Assembly (NCBI GenBank): GCA_041398225.1
Contig: JAWKVD010000005.1
Span: forward strand, 150,709 to 214,708
DNA length: 64,000 bases
Direction of reading: 5' to 3'
Source: JAWKVD01 sp041398225
Lineage (GTDB): Bacteria; Pseudomonadota; Alphaproteobacteria; Caulobacterales; Hyphomonadaceae
Under the pieces are notes generated by a model. It made no database searches. It was not told where the DNA came from and saw only the letters and a list, made by a program, of their open reading frames with translations. A program made the translations under genes and the position numbers. Positions 25,183 to 33,794 of the stretch are shown here, piece after piece; position 1 is the first letter of the stretch; each line of letters starts with the position of its first letter.

Positions 25183-25722
25183 ATGAACGCAACACCGGAT
25201 TGGAAACAACGCCAGGAAGAACGCGCCGCGCTGGAGGTTCTGAAATCCGTACGCACACGCGCCGCCTATACCCCGGGCCGTTCCCTTAACGACGCGATCT
25301 CACGGGCCCTGGCCCCAATTCTGAAGGAAGCCGGCCCCGCGGCCGGAACGCTTGAAGCGCGTTGGCCGGAAATCGTCGGCCCGCGTCTCGCCAAAGTCAC
25401 CCGCCCAATCAAGGTCGCCCCGGGCAAGGGCGGCTCGACCTTGCATCTTCAGGCCTCCTCAGCCGCCGCAGCCATGATCCAGCACGCCGAGGACCACATA
25501 CGCGAACGCGTCGGTCTCGCCACAGGCGCGAAAATCAAGGCCATCCGCATTATTCAGACCACGACGCCTAAACCGAAAGCTAAGGACCGCCCCGCCCCGC
25601 CGCTTACCCCAGCCGAACGCGCGAGCCTCACCTCCGCTTTGGGCGATGTGAAGACGCCGCGCGTGCGTGAAGCCCTTGAGCAATTGGGCGAGGCTGTGTT
25701 GTCGGCGCGAAAATCGAGCTGA
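25183..25722 (+). CDS. dciA: DUF721 / DciA-family protein, putative helicase loader
   Basis: A 179-residue protein with the DUF721 domain at residues ~30-115: WPEIVGPRLAKVTRPIKV then TLHLQASSAAAAMIQHAEDHIRERV. DciA is the replicative-helicase (DnaB) operator in bacteria that lack DnaC/DnaI, so this protein is expected to help load the helicase at the origin. The C-terminal ~60 residues are Pro/Lys/Ala-rich and probably disordered. It stands 50 bases from the divergent mutY start and precedes a DsbA-like lipoprotein and smc, a conserved order. Confidence 0.87.
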   Translation: MNATPDWKQRQEERAALEVLKSVRTRAAYTPGRSLNDAISRALAPILKEAGPAAGTLEARWPEIVGPRLAKVTRPIKVAPGKGGSTLHLQASSAAAAMIQHAEDHIRERVGLATGAKIKAIRIIQTTTPKPKAKDRPAPPLTPAERASLTSALGDVKTPRVREALEQLGEAVLSARKSS

Positions 25723-25834
25723 TTCACCCCCCAATCCGCGCGCGCCTCGCAGCGCCTTGATGCGTTGACCGCATCGCCGCCGCAGGCCAAACAATGCCCT
25801 GATAGTCGGTTTTTGCGCTTTCGGGAGCCATTCT

Positions 25835-26551
25835 ATGCTTGACGCTCTGGTCCGTTCCGTCCGCTCCATCGGAGCCGTCGGGACCCTCGCCGCGCTGGCG
25901 CTTGCCGGTTGCTCCGGCGAAAAGACCTCAGGCCCGGGAGAGACCGTCCCGATCAATCCTTATCTAGAGGACGTCATGCTGGGCGACGCCAACGCCCCGG
26001 TCGAAATGATCGAATACGCCTCGCTGGCCTGCCCCCACTGCCGCGATTTCTGGAAGCAGGATATGCCGCGCCTCAAGGCGGACTACATCGACACCGGCAA
26101 GGTGAAATACATCCTTCGCGACTTCCCGACCGCCCCCGCGGAGCTCTCTATCGCCGCCGCCGCGATCGCGCGTTGCACAGGTAAGGATGGCTACTTCGCC
26201 GTCGTCGACGACGTCTTCGACAATTTCTACGAACTCATCGACGCCGTCCAAAGTGGAGCCGGCGCGGCTCCGATGCTGCTGGAGATCGGCACGCGGCACG
26301 GCCTGACGCCCGACGAAGTCAAGTCCTGCGTCAACAGCCCGCGCATCCAGTCCCACATCGACAAAGTCGTGCGCGACGCACAACGGGACGTCAGCGGCAC
26401 GCCCACGGTCTTCATCAACGGCGAGAAAATCACCAGCCCAAACTACGAGTCGGTCACGGCGGCCATCGACGCCGCGCTTGGCGTGACGGCTGAACCTTCC
26501 CCTGCCGCCGAAGCGCCATCCACCGGCGAGCAGCCGGAAGACGAAGGCTAA
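25835..26551 (+). CDS. DsbA-family thiol-disulfide lipoprotein (CPHC)
   Basis: A 238-residue exported thioredoxin-fold protein. The signal peptide ends in lipobox LALAGC (Cys26). The redox motif is CPHC at residues 66-69 (SLACPHCRDF), and the cis-Pro loop is VSGTPTVFI near residue 190. The C-terminus is a Pro/Glu/Ala-rich tail. CPHC and the helical insert are those of DsbA/ScsC-like disulfide oxidases or isomerases (COG1651), probably anchored in the periplasmic membrane. A paralogue with CPSC is encoded at 40856. Stands between dciA and smc. Confidence 0.9.
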   Translation: MLDALVRSVRSIGAVGTLAALALAGCSGEKTSGPGETVPINPYLEDVMLGDANAPVEMIEYASLACPHCRDFWKQDMPRLKADYIDTGKVKYILRDFPTAPAELSIAAAAIARCTGKDGYFAVVDDVFDNFYELIDAVQSGAGAAPMLLEIGTRHGLTPDEVKSCVNSPRIQSHIDKVVRDAQRDVSGTPTVFINGEKITSPNYESVTAAIDAALGVTAEPSPAAEAPSTGEQPEDEG

Positions 26552-26587
26552 GCCAACCATGACGCGCCCGCCCGCCCGGAGCCATCG

Positions 26588-29500
26588 TTGCACGTAACCG
26601 GCCTCAGGATTGCGGGCTTCAAATCCTTCGTGGATCCTGTCGAGGTTCCAATCGAGGAAGGGCTCACCGGCATTGTCGGGCCGAACGGTTGCGGCAAATC
26701 CAATCTGCTGGAAGCGCTGCGCTGGGTAATGGGCGCCACATCCGCTCGCGCAATGCGCGGCGGCGAAATGGATGATCTGATCTTCGCCGGCACGACCGAA
26801 CGCCCGGCTCGCGAGATCGCCGAAGTCTCGCTCATCCTGGACAACTCCGCCCGCACCGCGCCGTCGGAGTTCAACGACGAAGATGTGATCGAGGTCCGCC
26901 GGACGCTCCGCCGAGGCGCCGGATCATCCTACCGCATTAATGGACGCACCGTACGCGCACGCGATGTGCAGATTCTCTTTGCCGACGCATCCACGGGCGC
27001 CAATTCACCGGCCCTCGTCCGCCAGGGACAGATCTCCGAGCTGATCAACTCCAAGCCGGAAAACCGCCGCCGCATTCTGGAGGAGGCCGCCGGCATTGGC
27101 GGGCTCGCCGCGCGCCGCCACGAAGCGGAACTGAAGCTGAAAGCGGCCGAAACCAATCTCGAACGCCTCAATGAGGTGATGGCCGAGATCGAACGTCAGG
27201 CCAACTCGCTCAAGCGTCAGGCCGGGAAAGCCCGTCGCTATCGCGCCCTCTCCGACGAGATCGCCGCTGTCGAGGCGCGCCTCGGGGCCGCTCGCTGGCG
27301 CGGCGCGGTAACCGAACACGCCCAAGCCGCAACTGATATCGCGCACATTCAATCCGAAATCGAACGGACCGTCGCCGCCGTCGCCCGGACGGCGACCGAC
27401 GAACTAAACGCTCGTTCCGCGATCGACCCGCTGCGCGCCGCGGAGACCGAAGCGGCGGGCCAGGCAGGAGCGCTCAAGCTCCAACAGGCGCGTCTGGAAT
27501 CCGAACGCGATGCAGCACGTGAAACGCTCCGACGTCTCGAGGCCGACACGGCCCGCCTGAATGAGGAGGAAACGCGCATAGGTGCAGAGCTGGAAGATGC
27601 GCGAAAACGCGCCGAACTGACCCGCAACGATTTGAGCGCCCTGCCGCCCGAAAACCCGCAAGAGGAAGCCGCCCACATCGCAGCCCTGAATGAGCGTGTC
27701 GACACCGTCCGTCGCGCTCTCGCAGAAACCGAAACCGAAGCGGATACGCTCCGAACAAAGCTCGCGCGCGCGGAGGCCAACGCCGCGGCCGCCCGCCATG
27801 CTGTCGCCAGCGAAACACGCCGGATCGAAAGGCTGGACGCCGAAATCGCGCGAGCGACGTCCGATCTCAGGGCGCTCGGCGATCTCGACGCACTTACGGA
27901 ACGCCTCGCGATCGCACGCGCTGAAAGCGAGGAAACGGGCCGTCGCGCTCACGCCGCTCAAGAGGCGCTGGCCGCAGCGACGCGCAATGTCGAAGCGGCT
28001 CGCAAAGAAGAAGAGCGCCTTACCCCGCCGCTGCACACCGCCGAACGGCGTGTTCGCGAACTCGAAGCCGAACTTGCCGGTCTTGATCGATTGATCCGGG
28101 AAAGCGCCGACACAGCCCCCGCCGTCATCGACCGCATGGACACGCACGGACTTGAGCGAGCGCTTGCGGCCGCGCTCGGCGCTGACCTTGAAGCCTCCGA
28201 AGACAGCTCGGCGTCGGCCTATTGGTCGGGCCGCAGCGCAGAAGCGGCGGCGCCATTGCCAGAAGGCGCAGAGCCCCTCTCCGCGATCGCGCATTCCCCC
28301 GCAGCGCTCCACGCCGTGCTCAGCCAGATTGGCTTGGTCGATCGGAACGACGGCGACCGCTTGCAGGCATATCTCAGGGTCGGTCAGGCGCTCGTCTCAC
28401 GCGAAGGCGATCTTTGGCGCTGGGACGGTTTCGTCCGCCGCAACGACGCGCCTCTTCCCGCCGCCGAACACTTCGCCCATCGCGCCAGACGCGCCGGAGC
28501 GATGGACGAACTCAAACGCGCGCAGGCCGATCTCCAGGCCGCAGCAGACGCCCGCCAGGCAGCCTCCGCAGCCCTCACCGGCGCAGAGTTGACCCTGATC
28601 GGTCTTCGGCGGCGCACCCCTGATTTCTCTCGCGAAGCCACCCGCACGCGAGAAGCGGAGCTACGCGCCGAACAGGATGTCGAACGCCTCAAACTGCGCC
28701 GCGCAGCGCTGGAATCTGCACTCGAACGCCTGACCCCGGAACGCGAAGCCGCCGCAGCCGCGATCGAAGAGGCGCGAGCGCAAGAAGCGCAAGCCCCCAC
28801 GGACACCGACCGCGAAGCCGTCACCGCGATAAATGCGAGGCTTGCCGCGCTACGCCAGGACGAACGCGCCGCAACAGCGGAACTTGACGCTTTCACCCGC
28901 GAGCGCGAGCGCGCCGCCGCCGTCCGCCACAAACTTGCCGCCGACAATGCGGAATGGACCCGGCGCGGAGATACGGCAGCTGCGCGCCTCGAAACGGTCG
29001 CGGGTCAACTTGAAGCCGCCCGCAAGATGCTCGCGGAAGCTGCTGACGCACCCGAACGTCTCCAGAAGCGGCTCGACGCCCTGGCCGATCAGGTTTCAGC
29101 CGCCGAGGATGCTCGTCGACAAGCCGCTGATCGGTTCGCCGTCGCCGAGACCGCTCTGCGACAAGCCGAATTCGCTTCTCGTCAGGCGCGGGACAGCTCC
29201 GCCGCCACCCGCGAATCGCTCGCCCGGGCCGAAGCCCGTCTTGAGGCGGCGGCGCGCCGCGAAGCGGAAATCGCCGAGACTGTACGCGCCGCGTTCGATC
29301 GTGATCTCGAAGACCTTGAGGCGCTGGTCGCCAGCATCGCGCCCGAAAACGACTCTTCAGGGGGAGATCCGGAACCGGCGCCCCCGGCATCCGCCGGCGA
29401 TCCCGCCGCGCTCGACGCCCGTCTCGCTCAACTCCGCCGCGACCGCGACAATCTCGGCGCCGTCAACATGGAAGCCGACGAGCAACTCGCCGAGATTTCC

Positions 29501-30076
29501 GGTCGCATGGGTCTTCAGATGGAGGAACACGCCGACCTGGTGGCCGCCATCGCCAAACTTCGAGAGGGCGTGGAAGCGCTCAACGAGGAAGGCCGCGCCC
29601 GATTGCTGGAGGCTTATGAGGCGGTCAATGAGCATTTCAAATCGCTCTTCACCGCCCTTTTCGCCGGCGGCGAGGCGGAACTCCGTCTGACGAACGCCCC
29701 CGATCCTCTGGACGCCGGTCTGGAGATCTACGCCAGCCCCCCGGGGAAGCGCTTGGGCGCGCTCACCCTGATGTCTGGCGGCGAGCAGGCGCTTACCGCC
29801 ACAGCGTTGATTTTTGCAGTTTTTTTGTCAAGGCCTGCCCCGATTTGCGTACTGGACGAGGTCGACGCCCCACTCGACGACGCCAATGTCGACCGCTTCT
29901 GTCGTCTGCTCGACGAGATGCGCAAGCGTACCCACACCCGCTTTACCGTCATCACGCACAACGCTGTGTCGATGTCGCGGATGGATCGTCTGTTCGGCGT
30001 TACGATGCAGGAGCGAGGCGTCTCGCGGCTGGTATCGGTTGATCTGGAGGCCGCTGAGCGCCTCGCCGCAGCCTGA
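26588..30076 (+). CDS. smc: Chromosome segregation protein SMC
   Basis: An 1162-residue SMC ATPase, the core of the condensin-like complex that compacts and segregates the chromosome with ScpA/ScpB. The start is TTG at 26588, with GGAG six bases before it; the nearby ATG is out of frame. Walker A is GPNGCGKSN (residues 31-39); signature LMSGGEQALTATALIFAVF and Walker B CVLDEVDAPLDDANVDRF are at the C-terminus. Two long Ala/Glu/Arg-rich coiled coils flank a hinge near residues ~530-620. Length equals the usual 1150-1190. scpAB are not in the window. Confidence 0.96.
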   Translation: MHVTGLRIAGFKSFVDPVEVPIEEGLTGIVGPNGCGKSNLLEALRWVMGATSARAMRGGEMDDLIFAGTTERPAREIAEVSLILDNSARTAPSEFNDEDVIEVRRTLRRGAGSSYRINGRTVRARDVQILFADASTGANSPALVRQGQISELINSKPENRRRILEEAAGIGGLAARRHEAELKLKAAETNLERLNEVMAEIERQANSLKRQAGKARRYRALSDEIAAVEARLGAARWRGAVTEHAQAATDIAHIQSEIERTVAAVARTATDELNARSAIDPLRAAETEAAGQAGALKLQQARLESERDAARETLRRLEADTARLNEEETRIGAELEDARKRAELTRNDLSALPPENPQEEAAHIAALNERVDTVRRALAETETEADTLRTKLARAEANAAAARHAVASETRRIERLDAEIARATSDLRALGDLDALTERLAIARAESEETGRRAHAAQEALAAATRNVEAARKEEERLTPPLHTAERRVRELEAELAGLDRLIRESADTAPAVIDRMDTHGLERALAAALGADLEASEDSSASAYWSGRSAEAAAPLPEGAEPLSAIAHSPAALHAVLSQIGLVDRNDGDRLQAYLRVGQALVSREGDLWRWDGFVRRNDAPLPAAEHFAHRARRAGAMDELKRAQADLQAAADARQAASAALTGAELTLIGLRRRTPDFSREATRTREAELRAEQDVERLKLRRAALESALERLTPEREAAAAAIEEARAQEAQAPTDTDREAVTAINARLAALRQDERAATAELDAFTRERERAAAVRHKLAADNAEWTRRGDTAAARLETVAGQLEAARKMLAEAADAPERLQKRLDALADQVSAAEDARRQAADRFAVAETALRQAEFASRQARDSSAATRESLARAEARLEAAARREAEIAETVRAAFDRDLEDLEALVASIAPENDSSGGDPEPAPPASAGDPAALDARLAQLRRDRDNLGAVNMEADEQLAEISGRMGLQMEEHADLVAAIAKLREGVEALNEEGRARLLEAYEAVNEHFKSLFTALFAGGEAELRLTNAPDPLDAGLEIYASPPGKRLGALTLMSGGEQALTATALIFAVFLSRPAPICVLDEVDAPLDDANVDRFCRLLDEMRKRTHTRFTVITHNAVSMSRMDRLFGVTMQERGVSRLVSVDLEAAERLAAA

Positions 30077-30231
30077 AACCGACAGCTGGAAGCGTCCTTA
30101 CCTAACGTCAGATTCCGCTATTTGGGGACGATCTAGGCTCGCATCGCTAGGTCGGTTCGGCTGCGGCGTAATCTCGCAACCATTAGCTTGGAATTTCAAG
30201 GCGCTAGTACACAGCCGATCGAATTTGAGCG

Positions 30232-30259
30232 CTTGCGCCCGCAAACTGCCCTCTATATA
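30232..30259 (+). promoter_or_regulatory. atpIp: Candidate promoter of the F0 operon
   Basis: CTTGCG (30232-30237) and TATATA (30254-30259) with a 16-base spacer, about 85 bases before atpI. The -10 stands out as A+T-rich in a G+C-rich region. A perfect palindrome follows 12 bases later. Confidence 0.35.
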
Positions 30260-30271
30260 GGTGCGCCGCGG

Positions 30272-30289
30272 TCGGACGCGTGCGTCCGA
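30272..30289. promoter_or_regulatory. TCGGACGC-GT-GCGTCCGA palindrome in atp leader
   Basis: A perfect 8-bp dyad with a 2-base centre directly after the candidate F0-operon promoter, 55 bases before the atpI start. Possible operator, or a leader hairpin if the inner pairs open. Confidence 0.35.
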
Positions 30290-30344
30290 ACGTGCACAGG
30301 GCTGGACTGACCATTTCCTCCTGCCGCGACCGACGGGTGCTTGA

Positions 30345-30683
30345 ATGGGCGACGATCTGAACAAACGGATCGCCGACGCCCAGGCCAGACTTGACGCGAA
30401 ATCGCGTCCCCCGAAGGCGTCGACAGGCAAGGGCGTGGGCCAGGGAATACGGATGGCGTCGGATTTCGTCGCCGCCGTGATCGTGGGTCTGGCTCTGGGC
30501 TGGGGCGTCGATTTCTTGTTCCACACCTCTCCGTGGGGCCTGATCGTCTGCCTCTTGTTGGGTTTCATCACCGGTGTGCGGAACGTGGTCGCCCAAGCGA
30601 TAGCGGCGCAGAAGCAGGCCGGGCAGACGGACACAGCCGCCGGAAACGGTGCAGGCGAAACGGACGAAGGCGACGGCGCATGA
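30345..30683 (+). CDS. atpI: ATP synthase F0 assembly protein I
   Basis: A 112-residue membrane protein with two helices (residues ~37-55 and ~63-85) in the AtpI/F0F1-ATPase subunit pattern GQGIRMASDFVAAVIVGLALGWGVD. AtpI helps assemble the c-ring or supplies Mg2+ and is not part of the mature enzyme. First gene of the F0 operon; its TGA stop overlaps the atpB ATG (ATGA), so the two are translationally coupled. The Gly/Glu/Ala-rich C-terminal tail is likely disordered. Confidence 0.88.
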   Translation: MGDDLNKRIADAQARLDAKSRPPKASTGKGVGQGIRMASDFVAAVIVGLALGWGVDFLFHTSPWGLIVCLLLGFITGVRNVVAQAIAAQKQAGQTDTAAGNGAGETDEGDGA

Positions 30684-31453
30684 TGGTCTCCACCGACCCG
30701 ATGCATCAATTCCAGATCGAGCGCTTGGTGCCGATCGAGATCAACGGCTGGGATCTGTCGTTCACCAACTCCGCGCTCTGGATGGTGCTGAGCGTGCTCG
30801 GCGTGATTGTCTTCCTCGCGCTCGTCACCGCCAACCTCAAGACCGTTCCGGGCCGCGCCCAGTCGCTAGCCGAGATCTGGTATGGTTTCGTCAACGGCAT
30901 CGTTAAGGACGTGAACCACGAGGACGGAAAACCCTTCGTCCCGCTGGTGTTCACGATCTTCTCGTTCATTTTCGTCGCCAACATGCTGGGCATGATCGGC
31001 TTCGGCCCCTTCCATGTCTTCACCACCACAAGCCATGTCGCCGTTACCGGCGCGCTGGCGCTCTTCACCGTCGGGCTCGTCGTTGTCGTCGGCGTCTGGA
31101 AAAACGGCTTCAAGTTCCTGAAAGTCTTCGTGCCGTCAGGCGTGCCGATCTACGTCCTGTGGTTCGTCGTCATCATCGAAATCTTCTCCTTCCTGTCGCG
31201 TCCGCTCTCCCTCGCGATGCGTCTCTTCGCAAACATGCTGGCGGGCCACGTGGCCCTGAAGATTTTCGCTGGCTTCATCCCGACGCTCGCAATCAGCCTC
31301 GGCGCGCTGGGCGTCGCGATGGGCGGCCTGCTGGTCCTTCCCCTGGTCATCGGGATTACGGCGCTCGAATTCCTGGTCGCGTTCCTGCAGGCCTACGTTT
31401 TCGCCATTCTCACCTGCGTCTACCTCAACGACGCACTGCACCCGGGACACTAA
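30680..31453 (+). CDS. atpB: ATP synthase F0 subunit a
   Basis: A 257-residue integral membrane subunit that forms the two proton half-channels facing the c-ring. The start overlaps the atpI stop (ATGATG at 30680; the second ATG at 30683 is possible). The essential arginine lies in the fourth helix, SLAMRLFANMLAGHVALK, and the last helix has FLQAYVFAILTCVYLNDA, as in other bacterial subunits a. Length is typical of alphaproteobacteria (about 250). Confidence 0.96.
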   Translation: MMVSTDPMHQFQIERLVPIEINGWDLSFTNSALWMVLSVLGVIVFLALVTANLKTVPGRAQSLAEIWYGFVNGIVKDVNHEDGKPFVPLVFTIFSFIFVANMLGMIGFGPFHVFTTTSHVAVTGALALFTVGLVVVVGVWKNGFKFLKVFVPSGVPIYVLWFVVIIEIFSFLSRPLSLAMRLFANMLAGHVALKIFAGFIPTLAISLGALGVAMGGLLVLPLVIGITALEFLVAFLQAYVFAILTCVYLNDALHPGH

Positions 31454-31535
31454 TCCAACCCACCGCTTGACCCGGACGGTCAATTCGTATTCACGACCCC
31501 GCAAACACGGGACCCGACTTCTAAGGAGAACCATC

Positions 31536-31757
31536 ATGGAAGGTCTGAACTTCATCGGCGCCGGCCTCGCCTGCTTCGCCATGCTCGGCGCGGCGATCGG
31601 CGTGGGCAACATCTTCGCCTCCTACCTCTCGGGCGCGATGCGGAACCCGTCTGCGGCCCCGCAACAGTTCGGCAACCTGATCTTCGGCTTCGCCGTGACG
31701 GAAGCGCTCGGCATCTTCGGCCTTGTTATCGCGTTCATCCTGATCTTCGCGGTCTAG
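31536..31757 (+). CDS. atpE: ATP synthase F0 subunit c
   Basis: A 73-residue, two-helix subunit that forms the rotor ring. The ATG at 31536 follows TAAGGAGA, a strong ribosome site that suits the high copy number needed; an upstream in-frame start would give a wrong N-terminus. The first helix has the GxGxG-like packing pattern AAIGVGNIF, the polar loop is Arg36-Asn37-Pro38, and the ion-binding residue is Glu56 (TEALGIFGL), which indicates H+ specificity (no Na+ ligand set seen). Confidence 0.96.
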   Translation: MEGLNFIGAGLACFAMLGAAIGVGNIFASYLSGAMRNPSAAPQQFGNLIFGFAVTEALGIFGLVIAFILIFAV

Positions 31758-31768
31758 TCTTAGGGGGT

Positions 31769-31789
31769 ACGGGGTCCCCGTGACCCCGT
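31769..31789 (+). promoter_or_regulatory. Hairpin between atpE and atpF'
   Basis: ACGGGGTC and GACCCCGT form a perfect 8-bp stem with a CCCGT loop 12 bases after the atpE stop. No T-run follows, so it is more likely an mRNA-stability or read-through-limiting element than a full terminator. Confidence 0.55.
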
Positions 31790-31840
31790 GTTTCCGAGGG
31801 TTCGCAGAACCTCGATCCGCCGTCGATTGGAGCAGCAGAC

Positions 31841-32371
31841 GTGTCGACAGAAGCAGCCGAGCATGCGTCCGGGGGCGGATTTCCGCCCTTCGACCAGATA
31901 GACACCTTCCCCAGCCAGATCTTCTGGCTGGCGGTGACGTTCGGCGTTCTTTACTTCGCCGTGTCGAACTTCCTGCTGCCCAAACTGCGCGGCGCCATCG
32001 AGGATCGCGAAGCCAAGATCGTAAGTGACGTGGCGGAAGCCGCCGCCACCAGCGCCAAGGCGGACGAAGCCGTCAAGGCGTTCGAGGCGGACATCGCCCG
32101 CGCACGCGCCAATGCACGCGAAACGGCGGCCCAGGCCAAGTCAGCGGTTGATGCGGACATCGCCGCCGAAACCGCCAAGGTCGAGGCCGAGCTGAACCGA
32201 AAACTGTCTGAGGCCGAGGCTCGCATCGCCGAGGTTCGTACGGCCGCCATGGCCAACGTGGCCGCCGTCGCCGAAGACACCGCCAGCGCGATCGTCGAGA
32301 AGCTTACCGGCGTTCAGGCCGATGCAACTCTTCTGAAGAAGGCGGTGACCGCCGCCGCAGCACAAGGCTGA
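31841..32371 (+). CDS. atpF2: ATP synthase F0 subunit b'
   Basis: A 176-residue peripheral-stalk subunit. GTG start at 31841. One N-terminal membrane helix (FWLAVTFGVLYFAVSNFLLP, residues ~28-47) is followed by a long Ala/Glu-rich coiled coil. Proteobacteria with two different b-type subunits, b and b', are mostly photosynthetic or alphaproteobacterial, and the GAIEDREAKI motif after the helix is typical. Adjacent to atpF, with which it forms the stalk heterodimer. Confidence 0.92.
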   Translation: MSTEAAEHASGGGFPPFDQIDTFPSQIFWLAVTFGVLYFAVSNFLLPKLRGAIEDREAKIVSDVAEAAATSAKADEAVKAFEADIARARANARETAAQAKSAVDADIAAETAKVEAELNRKLSEAEARIAEVRTAAMANVAAVAEDTASAIVEKLTGVQADATLLKKAVTAAAAQG

Positions 32372-32384
32372 GACAGAGGCTGAT

Positions 32385-32924
32385 ATGGAGCACGACGTCC
32401 ACGCCGCCGCCGAAGCCGCCCACACGGCCGCCACGCCGCTCTTCCAGGACCCCGCGACCTGGACCGGCATCGCGCTGATCATCTTCCTCGCCATCCTGGT
32501 GTGGAAGAAGGTGCCTGCCGCAATCGCCAAGTCGCTCGACGACCGCGCCGCCAAGATCGCCGGCGAACTCGCCAACGCCGAGGCGCTCCGCAAGGAAGCC
32601 GAAGGAAAACTGGAAGACGCGAAGAAACGTCAGGCCGAAGCGGAAGAAGAAGCCAAGGCGATTGTCACTGCCGCGAAGCGCGAGGCCGAGATTCTCGCCG
32701 CCGACGCCGCCAGCCAGCTTCAGGACTCGATCGCCCGGCGCCAGAAAATGGCCGAGGATCGTATCGCCCGCGCGGAAGCCGACGCCCTGCGCGACGTGAA
32801 GGCCGCTGCAGTCGAAACCGCCTCGCGCGCCGCTGCTGCGGTCCTGACGGAACAGCTCTCGGGCAAGGCTGCAGACGACCATTTCGCCAAGAGCCTCGAT
32901 GCGGTGAAGAAAGCCCTGTCCTAG
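32385..32924 (+). CDS. atpF: ATP synthase F0 subunit b
   Basis: A 179-residue stalk subunit: periplasmic N-terminus of about 22 residues, a membrane helix (TWTGIALIIFLAILVWKKVP, residues ~25-44), then a coiled coil (LDDRAAKIAGELANAEALRKE...). It pairs with b' at 31841. Last gene of the F0 operon. The F1 genes (atpHAGDC) are absent from this window, consistent with the split ATP-synthase operons of alphaproteobacteria. It converges on queF, and I see no terminator in the 56-base gap. Confidence 0.94.
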   Translation: MEHDVHAAAEAAHTAATPLFQDPATWTGIALIIFLAILVWKKVPAAIAKSLDDRAAKIAGELANAEALRKEAEGKLEDAKKRQAEAEEEAKAIVTAAKREAEILAADAASQLQDSIARRQKMAEDRIARAEADALRDVKAAAVETASRAAAAVLTEQLSGKAADDHFAKSLDAVKKALS

Positions 32925-32980
32925 GGCTTCTGCGTCTCAGGCTTCTCCGCCCGTTCCCCCTCGCGTCAAGGCTGTAGGCT

Positions 32981-33448
32981 TCAGCCGCGCCCACGATAAT
33001 GGGCGACGCCCGTGTCGGGCAGCCATAGACCTTCGGGCGCAACGCCGGTCTGCCAGAACACATCGATGGGGATGCCCCCGCGCGGATACCAGTATCCGCC
33101 GATACGCAGCCAGGTCGGCGACAGCGTTTCGACCAGGCGCTTCCCAATCGCCAACGTGCAGTCCTCGTGGAACGCACCGTGATTGCGGAACGCGGTCAGG
33201 TAGAGCTTCAGGCTCTTGCTCTCCACCAACCAGTCACCCGGTGCGTAGTCGATCACGAGATGGGCAAAATCGGGTTGCCCCGTCACCGGGCACAATGAGG
33301 TGAATTCAGGCGCAGTGAATCGAACGAGGTAAAGCGTGCCCGGATGCGGATTTGGAATCCGCTCAAGAACCGCCTCCTCAGGCGAGTTGGGCGCGGCGAC
33401 ATTCGCGCCAAGTTGTTTCAGTCCTGTAATGTTCGACGGGTCGTTCAT
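32981..33448 (-). CDS. queF: NADPH-dependent preQ0 reductase (short type I QueF)
   Basis: A 155-residue enzyme that reduces the nitrile of 7-cyano-7-deazaguanine (preQ0) to preQ1 in queuosine synthesis for tRNA. Nucleophile Cys53 (SLCPVTGQPD) and Asp60 are in place, the NADPH motif is ESKSLKLYL (residues 76-84), and FRNHGAFHEDC carries the conserved His and Glu. The length fits the unimodular type I form. Upstream is a 346-base gap before the TorF-like gene. Confidence 0.95.
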   Translation of the reverse strand: MNDPSNITGLKQLGANVAAPNSPEEAVLERIPNPHPGTLYLVRFTAPEFTSLCPVTGQPDFAHLVIDYAPGDWLVESKSLKLYLTAFRNHGAFHEDCTLAIGKRLVETLSPTWLRIGGYWYPRGGIPIDVFWQTGVAPEGLWLPDTGVAHYRGRG

Positions 33449-33794
33449 GCGCGCTAGATCGCCTGTCTGTGTCTTTCGGGCAATACCTCACCCGCCAATA
33501 CAGCTGAGGTGAAGAGAATTAACCCATGTGAAATTGGGCGAACTACTTATCACACACGCTGTTTCTGCTGTCCGCAACGACCTTCCCCGCCCATTTTCCG
33601 TGCAGGGACAAGTTGGCGCGCACTCAGATTAAGCGGTGTCGCATCGCGCTTTCGCACGAGCGGCATTCGGTTTGAGGTGTGTCGGAATCGACCGCCAGAG
33701 TGAAGCTCAACCGGCGCCGGTCAGGTCTGTCGGTAGAGGAAATCCCCGGCGTCCAACAGGCGCCGTGCTTGGGGAATAAAAAAGGAAGAATAGC
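33449..33794. other. Divergent intergenic region queF / TorF-like porin
   Basis: A 346-base gap with no credible gene on either strand. Near the porin start it contains a CGGCG-N9-CGCCG dyad (33747-33765) and a purine-rich ribosome site (AAAAAAGGAAGAA). No tRNA or recognised RNA motif was seen. Confidence 0.4.

Noticed and set aside
30104..30344. tRNA or small RNA between smc and atpI
   Set aside because: No cloverleaf or strong terminator; the region is explained by promoter and leader elements.
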